Of a DNA stretch of 64,000 bases, positions 18,344 through 26,052 are shown piece by piece. The DNA is taken from the NCBI GenBank assembly GCA_900544685.1, contig UQWA01000016.1, forward strand, positions 5,119 through 69,118, given 5' to 3'. The stretch is from an uncultured Lachnospiraceae bacterium. Lineage in GTDB: Bacteria; Bacillota; Clostridia; Lachnospirales; Lachnospiraceae. Position 1 is the stretch's first letter, and the number at the start of each line of letters is the position of its first letter. The translations under genes were made by a program, and so were the position numbers. Under the pieces are notes generated by a model, which saw only the letters and a program-made list of their open reading frames with translations, did no database searches and had not been told where the DNA came from.

Positions 18344-20425
18344 TTACAGCAGCTTTCTCATACTTCCCAGACTGATCAACAGTGTGGAGGTATTATGAAG
18401 CAGCGCAGATGTGGTCGGCTGGATAATTCCCAGTACTCCAAGACAGATCAGTGTAGAGTTAATTCCCACAATACTGCGATAATTCTTACGAATACGCTTC
18501 ATAAGCTGGTCGCTGATCTGCTTTAAGATCACAATCTGATACAAATTATCTGCACTGATGGTGATATCTGCGATCTCTCTTGCCAGTTCTGCGCCGTCAC
18601 TGATGGCAATACCTGCATCAGAAGCAGATAATGCCGGTGAATCATTGATACCGTCTCCGGTCATGATTACTTTTCTTCCGGCAGCTTTTTCACGTTCTAC
18701 GAATCCTGCCTTATCTGCCGGCAGTACTTCTGCATAATACTCATCAACGCCGACTTTTCTGGCAATGGCTTTTGCTGTATGCTCATTATCCCCGGTCATC
18801 ATAACAATCTTGGAGATACCCGCCGCTTTCAGTGCACGGATAACATCCGCTGCTTCTTCTCTCAGTGGATCTTCCACACAGATCACTGCAGAAAGTTTTC
18901 CTTCAATTGCCATATACAGATGAGAATATTCCTGTGGCAGACTTTCCAGAACTGCTTTCTTATCTTCCGGAATGGCTGTCTTTTCATCCTCAAATACAAA
19001 GTGATAACTTCCGATGATGACCTTCTTGTCCTCGACGGAAGAGGAAATACCATGTGCTACCACATACTCAACCTTGGAATGCATCTCTTCGTGCTCCAGT
19101 CCTCTTTCCTGTGCCGCATGTACCACGGCTTTGGCCATAGAATGTGGAAAATGTTCTTCCAGACAGGCTGCTATACGAAGCAGTTCATCTTCACTTCTGC
19201 CATCAAAGGATACTACTTTTACAACCGTCGGTTTTGCCTTGGTCAGTGTACCGGTTTTGTCAAATACAATCGTATCTGCATCTGCTACCGCTTCCAGGAA
19301 CTTGCCGCCCTTTACTGTAATATGGTGGGCTCCTGCCTCATGAATGGCATATAATACAGAAATTGGCATTGCCATCTTCAGTGCGCAGGAGAAGTCTACC
19401 ATCAGTACAGACAATGTCTTTGTCACATTGCGTGTCAGCAGGTAAGTCAGAGCGGTTCCACCTAAAGTCCACGGAACCAGACGGTCTGCCAGATGTTCTG
19501 CCTTACTTTCCAGTCCGGACTTCAGCTTCTCAGATTCTTCGATCATCTTCACAACCTGCTCATAACGGCTTCCACCACCCACAGCAGTTACACGAATGGT
19601 CAGTTCTCCTTCTTCCAGAACGGTTCCGGCAAAAACTCCGGCTCCTTCATTCTTACGGACAGCAACCGATTCTCCGGTCAGAGATGCCTGGTTCACCATG
19701 CCTTCTCCCTCCGTTACTGTTCCATCAAACGGGATCACATTGCCCATATGGACCACAATTCTATCGCCCTTCTGAATCTTGTTACTGTCAACCAGAACTT
19801 CTGTTTCATCCTGCTTCATCCAGACTTTTTCCACATGCAGAGACATGCTTCTTGCCAGATCTCCTACCGATTTCTTATGAGTCCACTCTTCCAGAACTTC
19901 GCCAATACTCAGCAGAAACATAACAGAACCTGCCGTTGTGTAATCTCCACGTATGACAGAAACTCCGATTGCCGTACCATCCAGTACCGGAACTTCGATC
20001 TTACGATTCCACAGACACTTCAGTCCTTTTACTACGTATGGAATTGCTGCTACGGTATTATAGCATGCATTGAGTGGTGCCGGAAGGAACCATCGTCTTG
20101 CATAGTGAAATGCCACCTTCCATACCAGCTTATCCTGATACTCGGCATTTAATTCTCTTCCAGAGTTCTGAATGTAATGCTCCGGTACTTCAATCTCATC
20201 ATAATGAAATCCCTGGAGCTTCTTCAGCATGTCCTGACGGTCATTATAGTCACCGTTGTAATAAATAGTAACGTCACAGGTCTGGTCGTTCACCTTTACT
20301 TCCTGTATTCCATTCAGACCAGTCAGAAAGTACTGCAGCGTATCTGCCTGTACATAGTTCATACGATATACTGACATATGGATACGGATACGTCTTTTTG
20401 ATTCGTTTTTTATCTGAAACTTCAC
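18344..20425 (-). CDS. Heavy-metal translocating P1B-type ATPase
   Basis: A 693-residue metal pump. The N-terminal 80 residues resemble a heavy-metal-associated fold but lack the CxxC metal site. The actuator motif TGES is at about 250-253, the phosphorylation site is D389 in VFDKTGTLT, and MTGDGINDSPAL is present. The membrane metal-site motif is FSCALKMAMP (345-354, Cys347) instead of CPC, so Cu+ or Zn2+ specificity of the classical type should not be assumed. P1B pumps with SCA-type motifs form separate subgroups. The start is GTG with AGGGG upstream. It follows the DUF6110 gene by 13 bases, a common pairing in this bacterial group. Confidence 0.9.
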   Translation of the reverse strand: MKFQIKNESKRRIRIHMSVYRMNYVQADTLQYFLTGLNGIQEVKVNDQTCDVTIYYNGDYNDRQDMLKKLQGFHYDEIEVPEHYIQNSGRELNAEYQDKLVWKVAFHYARRWFLPAPLNACYNTVAAIPYVVKGLKCLWNRKIEVPVLDGTAIGVSVIRGDYTTAGSVMFLLSIGEVLEEWTHKKSVGDLARSMSLHVEKVWMKQDETEVLVDSNKIQKGDRIVVHMGNVIPFDGTVTEGEGMVNQASLTGESVAVRKNEGAGVFAGTVLEEGELTIRVTAVGGGSRYEQVVKMIEESEKLKSGLESKAEHLADRLVPWTLGGTALTYLLTRNVTKTLSVLMVDFSCALKMAMPISVLYAIHEAGAHHITVKGGKFLEAVADADTIVFDKTGTLTKAKPTVVKVVSFDGRSEDELLRIAACLEEHFPHSMAKAVVHAAQERGLEHEEMHSKVEYVVAHGISSSVEDKKVIIGSYHFVFEDEKTAIPEDKKAVLESLPQEYSHLYMAIEGKLSAVICVEDPLREEAADVIRALKAAGISKIVMMTGDNEHTAKAIARKVGVDEYYAEVLPADKAGFVEREKAAGRKVIMTGDGINDSPALSASDAGIAISDGAELAREIADITISADNLYQIVILKQISDQLMKRIRKNYRSIVGINSTLICLGVLGIIQPTTSALLHNTSTLLISLGSMRKLL

Positions 20426-20438
20426 TGATGAACGCCCC

Positions 20439-20765
20439 TTATTCTGCTGTCTCTTCTGTAGTTTCTTCTGTAGCTTCTTCTACTTCCTTGAAATCTTCGT
20501 CTTCGAATGCCTGTGCTTCTGCTTTCTGTGCACGTTCTTCGTTGATATCCTTTGCACCTTCCAGAATATCTTCACAGTTTTCCTGCACAAGATTCACAGT
20601 CTTCATCACACACTCTTTTGCGCGAAGAACTGCTGCTGTGCACTGTGTATATACCTTCTTTGCATCGTCACTTGCCAGAACTTTTACACCGGCGGTTCCA
20701 AATACAAAGCCACCTGCGAAAGTTCCCACTTTTTTCCAGTCTACATTTTTGAATACGTTTTTCAT
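20439..20765 (-). CDS. DUF6110-family small membrane-associated protein
   Basis: A 108-residue protein with a glycine-rich hydrophobic segment (residues 11-28, GTFAGGFVFGTAGVKVLAS) followed by an amphipathic region and a strongly acidic Glu-rich tail. I recognise the DUF6110 pattern seen next to metal P-type ATPases in Lachnospiraceae. The function is not established; an accessory, chaperone or metal-buffer role for the pump is inference. The second of two close ATG codons is used here because the first sits only two bases from the GGAGG. Confidence 0.75.
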   Translation of the reverse strand: MKNVFKNVDWKKVGTFAGGFVFGTAGVKVLASDDAKKVYTQCTAAVLRAKECVMKTVNLVQENCEDILEGAKDINEERAQKAEAQAFEDEDFKEVEEATEETTEETAE

Positions 20766-20827
20766 GATCATTTCCTCCTTGTATTGTAACTTTCATTAGC
20801 TTATGCTAGCTTTTTTTAAACACAACC

Positions 20828-20855
20828 ATTCTACTTCATGCCTCTTTTTTGTCAA
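20828..20855 (-). promoter_or_regulatory. Promoter of the DUF6110-P-type ATPase operon
   Basis: TTGACA and TAGAAT on the minus strand with a 16-base spacer. The leader to the DUF6110 start is about 55 bases. Confidence 0.6.
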
Positions 20856-20902
20856 TTTCAAACAGGAGAAAAAAACCTTATTTCACGAAAAAAACACATA
20901 TT

Positions 20903-22048
20903 CTACTGCTCGGTATGCCCTATTTGGTCATAGCGTTCAAGGAAGTTATGGCGAACTCCTCCTGCCTTGTATTCCACTACTGTATCCAGATTTACATTTT
21001 CTACACTTTTAAAAATGTTACCCTCAACAAACGGATTCTTCTGTTTCAGAGTGCGGATCAGCTCTTTGATCTCCACTCGTTTGGAACGGTTTTCTTCATT
21101 ATTACATGTGGTACAGGTATCAGTGAACTTGCAGGCACATTGAATAAAATGCAGATCGTTATAGTCTCTCCAGGACTTGATATCATCTTCCCGGATCAGA
21201 TACAACGGGCGGATCAGTTCCATTCCTTCAAAATTCGTACTGTGCAGCTTTGGCATCATGGTCTGTACCTGACCGCCATAGAGCATTCCCATCAGAATGG
21301 TCTCAATGACATCATCATAATGATGTCCCAGTGCAATCTTGTTGCAGCCCAGTTCTTTTGCATAGGCATAAAGATGACCTCTTCGCATTCTGGCACAGAG
21401 ATAACACGGGGAGTTCTCAATCTCATACACTGCATCAAAAATATTAGATTCAAAAAACGTTACCGGTATATTCAGTCTGCGGGCATTCTCTTCTATGATG
21501 TGCCGGTTTGCCTCATTGTATCCGGGATCCATCACCAGATATTTTACTTCAAATTCAAACTTGTTATGACGCTTCAGTTCCTGAAACAGCTTCGCCATCA
21601 GCATGGAATCTTTCCCGCCGGAAATGCAGACTGCAATCTTATCTCCCGGTTTCACCAGTTCATAGGTATTAATGGCTCTGCAAAACCTGGACCAGATCCG
21701 TTTTTTGTAGGTCTTTCTCAGGCTCTGTTCCACATTTTTAGCAAAATCTGCTTCTTCCTGGCGCTTCATATAATCCATCAGCCAGGCAACATAGCCTCCC
21801 TCCAGACTCTCTGCATCATATCCTTTTTCACAAAGCTCTGCTGCCAGATCCACACTGTTTCTTCCTCTGGAACAACAGATAATCAGCTTTTTTCCTTTAT
21901 CTGTCAGTTCGCTGTCCGCGATTTTTTCTCCCGGAATCGCCGTTGCACCCGGTATGGCACCATGTGCAATCTCACTCTCACTGCGGATATCAATTAACTG
22001 ATAAGTATCCGCATCCATTTTTCTTAATTCTTCTACTGTTATGCTCAT
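20903..22048 (-). CDS. Rhodanese domain fused to a TtcA-like tRNA thiolation PP-loop ATPase
   Basis: A 381-residue fusion. Residues 1-95 form a rhodanese domain whose active-site loop is CSRGRNS with Cys59. Residues 130-381 form a TtcA/TilS-type PP-loop ATPase with SGGKDS at 143-148, a CYLC pair and a second CTTC pair in the C-terminal half that would bind an Fe-S cluster. TtcA makes 2-thiocytidine at tRNA position 32. The fused rhodanese could supply persulfide sulfur directly, which is inference. The Met at 22048 has AAGGAG upstream; an earlier in-frame ATG has none. A LarE sulfur-transferase gene and TcdA lie just upstream, giving a small sulfur and tRNA modification neighbourhood. Confidence 0.85.
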   Translation of the reverse strand: MSITVEELRKMDADTYQLIDIRSESEIAHGAIPGATAIPGEKIADSELTDKGKKLIICCSRGRNSVDLAAELCEKGYDAESLEGGYVAWLMDYMKRQEEADFAKNVEQSLRKTYKKRIWSRFCRAINTYELVKPGDKIAVCISGGKDSMLMAKLFQELKRHNKFEFEVKYLVMDPGYNEANRHIIEENARRLNIPVTFFESNIFDAVYEIENSPCYLCARMRRGHLYAYAKELGCNKIALGHHYDDVIETILMGMLYGGQVQTMMPKLHSTNFEGMELIRPLYLIREDDIKSWRDYNDLHFIQCACKFTDTCTTCNNEENRSKRVEIKELIRTLKQKNPFVEGNIFKSVENVNLDTVVEYKAGGVRHNFLERYDQIGHTEQ

Positions 22049-22096
22049 GTCTTTCTCCTTCTTCAGCAACTATAGCATATCCTGTTTCACTGTGTC

Positions 22097-22130
22097 AAAA
22101 AAATAGCACCCTGACGGGTACTATTTTTTT
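22097..22130 (-). terminator. Intrinsic terminator overlapping the larE stop codon
   Basis: On the minus strand AAATAGTACCC pairs with GGGTGCTATTT across GTCA and continues into seven T. The stop codon TAG of larE is inside the stem. Confidence 0.8.
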
Positions 22131-22939
22131 ATATCTAAGGTTTCATTCATACTGCCGGTTCGATAACCCATCAGATCCAGTGTCACATAAGTGAATCCAT
22201 AGGATTTGAATTCTTTCATAATCTTCTCTCTGATTTCCGGCTGCATCATTTTGTTAAATTCTGCCGGTTCGATCTCGATCCTTGCCATCATACCATGAAT
22301 ACGGACTCTTACCTGATGAAATCCCAGATCCAGCAGAAGCTGTTCTGCCTTATCTACCATGCCCAGTTTTTCTTCTGTGATGATCTCTCCATACACGAAT
22401 CTGGAAGCCAGACATGCAAAGGACTGTTTCTCCCAGGTGGGAAGTCCCAGCTTTTTCGATAACAGGCGAATCTCGTTCTTGCTCAGGCCGCAATGGCGAA
22501 GAGGACTCTTTACTTCCAGTTCTGCTACTGCCTGAAGTCCCGGACGGTAATCTCCGTTATCATCCAGATTGGATCCTTCTACTACATTCTCGACATTCTG
22601 TTCTGCTGCCAGCTTCCTGATCTTCTCGAATAATTCCTTTTTACAAAGGTAACAACGATTCTTTGGGTTCTGTGCAAATCCTTCAATATGAAGTTCTTCG
22701 GATTCACAGATAAAATGACGGATGCCTTCTTTCTCGCAGAATGCAATTGCTTCCTTTAATTCTCTCTTCGGGAAAGAACAGGACTGAGCAGTTACTGCAA
22801 TGACCTTATCTCCCAGCGCTTCTTTTGCTGCTTTTAATAAAAAGGTGGAATCTACCCCGCTGGAAAATGCCACTGCCACAGAATTCAGGCTGCGCAGATA
22901 CTCCAGCAATGCTTCATACTTTTCTTCTAACTGTCCCAT
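22121..22939 (-). CDS. larE: ATP-dependent sacrificial sulfur transferase LarE
   Basis: A 272-residue PP-loop protein. The ATP motif is AFSSGVDSTFLLK (about 24-36). Cys96 and Cys99 form a CYLC pair, and Cys176 lies in SFACLASR, at the same number as the sacrificial cysteine of the Lactobacillus plantarum enzyme. The extra pair suggests the Fe-S cluster type of LarE rather than the single-cysteine type. LarE adds sulfur to the pyridinium dicarboxylate precursor of the nickel-pincer cofactor of lactate racemase. No larA, larB or larC gene is in the window, so that pathway cannot be confirmed here. Confidence 0.88.
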   Translation of the reverse strand: MGQLEEKYEALLEYLRSLNSVAVAFSSGVDSTFLLKAAKEALGDKVIAVTAQSCSFPKRELKEAIAFCEKEGIRHFICESEELHIEGFAQNPKNRCYLCKKELFEKIRKLAAEQNVENVVEGSNLDDNGDYRPGLQAVAELEVKSPLRHCGLSKNEIRLLSKKLGLPTWEKQSFACLASRFVYGEIITEEKLGMVDKAEQLLLDLGFHQVRVRIHGMMARIEIEPAEFNKMMQPEIREKIMKEFKSYGFTYVTLDLMGYRTGSMNETLDIKK

Positions 22940-22972
22940 TTGACGTTCCTCCTGTACAAAAATCTTATATCA

Positions 22973-23728
22973 TTATTTTACACTCAGGTCTTTTACTACC
23001 TCTCCGGCTATGATCAGTCCTGCAACCGATGGCACAAATGCCACACTTCCCGGAATATCCCGGCGCTCTGTACATTTATGCGCTGCCCCAGGCGGGCAGA
23101 TGCAGTGTGTCCGGCAGCTGATGGACATATCCTCAACCGGTCTTGTCGGCTGTTCTTCGGAATATACCACTTTCAACTTTTTCACACCACGTTTTTTCAG
23201 TTCCCGGCGCATTACTTTAGCCAGAGGACATACCTTCGTCTTGTAGATATCTGCCACCTGGAACTTGCTGGCATCTAACTTATTACCGGCTCCCATACTG
23301 CTGATAATCGGAATGTTCATCTCCTGTGCCTTCATTACCAATGAAATCTTTGCTGTAACGGTATCTACTGCATCAACAATATAATCATATTCTTCAAATG
23401 GAAATTCATCCGCATTCTCCGGAAGAAAGAAACACTTGTGGACGCGTACATCTACTTTTGGATTAATCTCCAGCATACGTTCCTTCATCACGTCTGTCTT
23501 ATACTGTCCTACTGTTTTTCTGGTAGCAATAATCTGACGGTTTAGATTGGTCAGACATACCTTGTCATCATCAATCAGATCAAAGGCTCCTACACCTGTA
23601 CGCACCAGTGCCTCGCACACATAACCGCCAACGCCGCCAATACCAAACACTGCCACACGGCTGTTCGCCAGCTTATCCATAGCTTCTTTTCCCAGTAATA
23701 ACTCGGTTCTTGAAAACTGTGTTAACAT
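22973..23728 (-). CDS. tcdA: tRNA threonylcarbamoyladenosine dehydratase (TcdA/ThiF family)
   Basis: A 251-residue E1-like enzyme. It has the Rossmann motif VFGIGGVGGYVCEALVR near residue 27, the DDDKVCLTNLNRQ adenylation motif and a DAVDTVTAK segment. Cysteines near the C-terminus (CRTHCICPPG) are characteristic of this branch. It cyclises t6A37 in ANN-decoding tRNAs to ct6A. The start at 23728 has GGAG at seven bases; an upstream in-frame start would add 26 residues that do not match the family. It precedes larE by 33 bases and follows a structured leader. Confidence 0.88.
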   Translation of the reverse strand: MLTQFSRTELLLGKEAMDKLANSRVAVFGIGGVGGYVCEALVRTGVGAFDLIDDDKVCLTNLNRQIIATRKTVGQYKTDVMKERMLEINPKVDVRVHKCFFLPENADEFPFEEYDYIVDAVDTVTAKISLVMKAQEMNIPIISSMGAGNKLDASKFQVADIYKTKVCPLAKVMRRELKKRGVKKLKVVYSEEQPTRPVEDMSISCRTHCICPPGAAHKCTERRDIPGSVAFVPSVAGLIIAGEVVKDLSVK

Positions 23729-23755
23729 TCTATAACTCCTCTGTCTATACTCTAA

Positions 23756-23812
23756 AAAACAGCGGATGGAAACCATCCGCCGGGTTATCGTCACTTTACT
23801 ACCCACTGTTTT
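23756..23812 (-). ncRNA. Structured leader with terminator hairpin upstream of tcdA
   Basis: On the minus strand an 8-base GCGGATGG/CCATCCGC hairpin with a TTT loop runs into TGTTTTTT, an intrinsic terminator shape, just 25 bases before tcdA. A larger fold is also possible: AAAACAG (23806-23812) pairs with CTGTTTT (23756-23762), and GGGT with ACCC inside, giving a three-way junction. Either this ends an upstream small transcript or it is an attenuator for tcdA. No known riboswitch class is recognised. Confidence 0.45.
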
Positions 23813-23827
23813 AATAGGGTAATTGTA

Positions 23828-23872
23828 CTATGGAGTCTGTAATCTGTCAATGTACTTTCTATTCTGCGGCAT
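23828..23872 (-). CDS. Possible 14-residue leader peptide
   Basis: A short frame (MPQNRKYIDRLQTP) with an excellent GAGGAGG ribosome binding site that overlaps the end of the 40-codon frame before it. It ends just ahead of the structured leader of tcdA, the arrangement expected of a leader peptide. Coding is unproven; no codon run that would explain attenuation is obvious. Confidence 0.25.
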   Translation of the reverse strand: MPQNRKYIDRLQTP

Positions 23873-23885
23873 TTAATTCCTCCTC

Positions 23886-24008
23886 TCATGGCTGCGGTTC
23901 TGTTAATTTTCCCTCGCAAAAATTCAGAAACGTATGCAGCAGCCACGCATAATCCAGCAGGCTCTCTACTACGTTCTCCCGTTCTCTCTTTTCGTCATAT
24001 TCGTCCAT
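23886..24008 (-). CDS. Possible 40-residue small protein
   Basis: An ATG-started frame of 40 codons, beginning MDEYDEKRERENVVESLL, strongly acidic and basic at the start and then amphipathic (LLDYAWLLHTFLNF). A purine-rich GGAAAGGGAAAAG precedes it. It occupies most of the otherwise empty stretch between the malic enzyme terminator and tcdA. No family is recognised and it may be chance. Confidence 0.3.
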   Translation of the reverse strand: MDEYDEKRERENVVESLLDYAWLLHTFLNFCEGKLTEPQP

Positions 24009-24062
24009 AATCTTTTCCCTTTCCAGTTTCTGTTTTTTATTATTGTTTTCTCATCTTATCAC

Positions 24063-24110
24063 AAAAAAAGAACCGATTTTGCAACATTTGCAAAATCGGT
24101 TCTTTTTTTT
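24063..24110. terminator. Strong terminator after the malic enzyme remnant
   Basis: AAAAAAAGAACCGATTTTGCAA pairs with its complement TGCAAAATCGGTTCTTTTTTTT across a short CATT loop, with T runs on both strands. It ends the dehydrogenase-malic enzyme transcript. Confidence 0.9.
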
Positions 24111-24124
24111 ACATAATTAGCAGA

Positions 24125-24503
24125 TTATATTCTTGCAACACCTGTTTTTCTTGCAGCTTCTGCCACTGCATCAGCTACAGCCTTCACTACTCGCTTATTA
24201 AACGGGTTCGGTATGATATATTCCGGTGAAAGATCTTCTTCCGGAATCAGATTTGCAATGGCATAGGCTGCTGCCACTTTCATCTCATCGTTAATATCTT
24301 TCGCCCGCACATCCAGTGCTCCGCGGAAGATACCAGGAAATGCCAGTACATTGTTGATCTGCAATTTTCAGACAAGGCTCTGCAACTCCCGGTGTATACG
24401 CCACAGCCAGTTCCTCCGGTGTCTCGATCTTTGCTCTGCTGATAACTTCAATCTTGCCTTCCCATGCTTCATGCTGTTTTAGCGCAAATTCTTTTTTATC
24501 CAT
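24125..24503 (-). pseudogene. NAD-dependent malic enzyme with a large internal deletion and frameshift
   Basis: The first 47 codons encode the malic enzyme N-terminus (ETPEELAVAYTPGVAEPCLKI). Immediately afterwards, in another frame, the sequence continues with the family C-terminus, from INNVLAFPGIFRGALDVRA to KTGVARI. The whole NAD-binding and catalytic middle, around 260 residues in intact homologues, is missing. The joint is near 24357-24364 and the frame changes there. The product cannot be active. It follows the lactate/malate dehydrogenase gene by 12 bases, so an intact ancestor would have formed a malate-pyruvate pair. An assembly collapse is possible in principle. Confidence 0.9.
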
Positions 24504-24515
24504 CTTCTTATCCCC

Positions 24516-25463
24516 CTACACTTCTTTCACCTGACTGTAAAATTCTTTCAGAAGTTCTGCCGACTGATCCAGTGCTTTCTGTTCCTCCTCACTGAGCGGA
24601 ACCAGAAAAGTCTGCTCAATTCCCTCTCTGCCAACTCTGCATGGAAGAGAAAATGCAATTCCTGACCAGCTGCCGTACGTATCCCCCAATACATGTGATA
24701 CTGGAAGAATTGCATGTTCATCTTTCACAATTGCTTCTACGATTGTAGACACTGCCATTGCCACTCCGTAGAATGTGGCGCCTTTCAGTCCGATAATCTC
24801 CGCGCCGCCATCTCTGGTATGTTCGGTAATCTCCCTGCGGTCCAGCTTCACCTTCTGAATGTTCTCGTAATCTGTAAGTGGAATTCCACTGACCGATGCA
24901 GAGCTCCATACTGCCACCTGGCTGTCTCCATGTTCCCCTAATACATATGCCTGTACATCTGTCACGTTCACATTCAGGCATGCACTGATATTGGCACGAA
25001 ATCTGGATGTATCCAGAGAAGTTCCGCTTCCGATGACACGTTCCGACGGAAGACCGGATACTTTCTGTACTTCACGGGTTAAAATATCTGCAGGGTTGGA
25101 TACTACCAGCAACAATGGATTCACCGCATGCTTCATAATACTTTCTGTAATACTCCGGATGATTGACACATTCGTCCGGGCAAGCTCCAGTCTTGTCTGC
25201 CCTGGTTTTCTGGCAATTCCTGCGGTTATGATCACAATATCTGCATCTGCACATTCTTCATATCCGCCCTGCCGTACACCAGTCTGTTTATGAAAACTGG
25301 TTCCCTGCAGCACGTCAATGGCCGCTCCCTTCGCTCGGTCTTCATTCACATCCACCAACACAATCTCATTTGCCTGTTTCCTTACCATCAATGTGTAGGA
25401 AATTGCTTCTCCCACATTGCCGGCTCCAATTACTACGATTTTTTCTCCGTGATCTTTTTTCAT
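24516..25463 (-). CDS. L-lactate/malate dehydrogenase family enzyme (specificity residue of malate type)
   Basis: A 315-residue NAD-dependent 2-hydroxyacid dehydrogenase. It shows the GAGNVGEAI dinucleotide motif (13-21), VVSNPADILT, and the catalytic His178 in GEHGDSQ. The substrate loop reads AGIARKPGQTR: the residue just before KPG, Gln in classical lactate dehydrogenases, is Arg85 here as in malate dehydrogenases. Close relatives are usually annotated as L-lactate dehydrogenase, so the substrate is uncertain. The co-transcribed malic enzyme remnant favours malate. There are no transmembrane or signal segments. Confidence 0.85.
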   Translation of the reverse strand: MKKDHGEKIVVIGAGNVGEAISYTLMVRKQANEIVLVDVNEDRAKGAAIDVLQGTSFHKQTGVRQGGYEECADADIVIITAGIARKPGQTRLELARTNVSIIRSITESIMKHAVNPLLLVVSNPADILTREVQKVSGLPSERVIGSGTSLDTSRFRANISACLNVNVTDVQAYVLGEHGDSQVAVWSSASVSGIPLTDYENIQKVKLDRREITEHTRDGGAEIIGLKGATFYGVAMAVSTIVEAIVKDEHAILPVSHVLGDTYGSWSGIAFSLPCRVGREGIEQTFLVPLSEEEQKALDQSAELLKEFYSQVKEV

Positions 25464-25489
25464 ATTTGCCCCTCCTGTTTATCTGTTTT

Positions 25490-25909
25490 TTATATGTTAC
25501 AAACGTAAATAGGCGGTGCTCTCAGGCTCCAGTTAGACCTGCCAGGTTCCGGTGGTCTCTCTGAATGCCTCTTTCGTATATGTTCTCTTTCCTCATTCTG
25601 ATAAAACAGAACCGGAACTGTCTCTATACACAGTCCGGAAGATGTGACAGAACTCTGTCTGACTGACCGCTCCGGTTCCCGGACACTGCGTCCGGTCTCA
25701 TACCATACATCTGCCGCGCTCTTCGCTGAGAACGTTTTCTGCCTGGTAAGACTGGTACTGTGTATCCTGCTTCCATCCGTCCCTGTCTCATCAGCAAAAC
25801 TTCCTTTTGCGAAATACAGAACCGGTATCAGTAATAACAGGAAAACCAGAGGGTATATGAATTTTTTCTGAATTGTTTTTTTCTGTATATATGCTATGCC
25901 AAAATTCAC
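25490..25909 (-). CDS. Hypothetical single-pass membrane protein
   Basis: A 139-residue frame with a GTG start and AAGGG at eight bases. A basic N-terminus (KKTIQKK) precedes one membrane helix at about 17-34 (IYPLVFLLLLIPVLYFA), followed by a Ser/Arg-rich outside portion. No family is recognised. It ends 26 bases before the dehydrogenase start. The tail composition is unusual and the C-terminal half could be non-coding; moderate confidence only. Confidence 0.45.
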   Translation of the reverse strand: MNFGIAYIQKKTIQKKFIYPLVFLLLLIPVLYFAKGSFADETGTDGSRIHSTSLTRQKTFSAKSAADVWYETGRSVREPERSVRQSSVTSSGLCIETVPVLFYQNEEREHIRKRHSERPPEPGRSNWSLRAPPIYVCNI

Positions 25910-26052
25910 AATGATGTCCCTTCACGTATCATATGTTTACACCTGTGAATTTTAGCATATCGTTATTATTGTGTCAATCTTTTTGTATGTCTTTTTATAC
26001 AATATTGTTCTTGTATGTATACAATGTTCATTCTCGCAAACATGGGATCCAA

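Noticed and set aside
20849..21997. 382-codon plus-strand frame opposite the rhodanese-TtcA gene
   Set aside because: The minus strand here encodes a clear two-domain enzyme with intact motifs; the plus frame has no recognisable domain.
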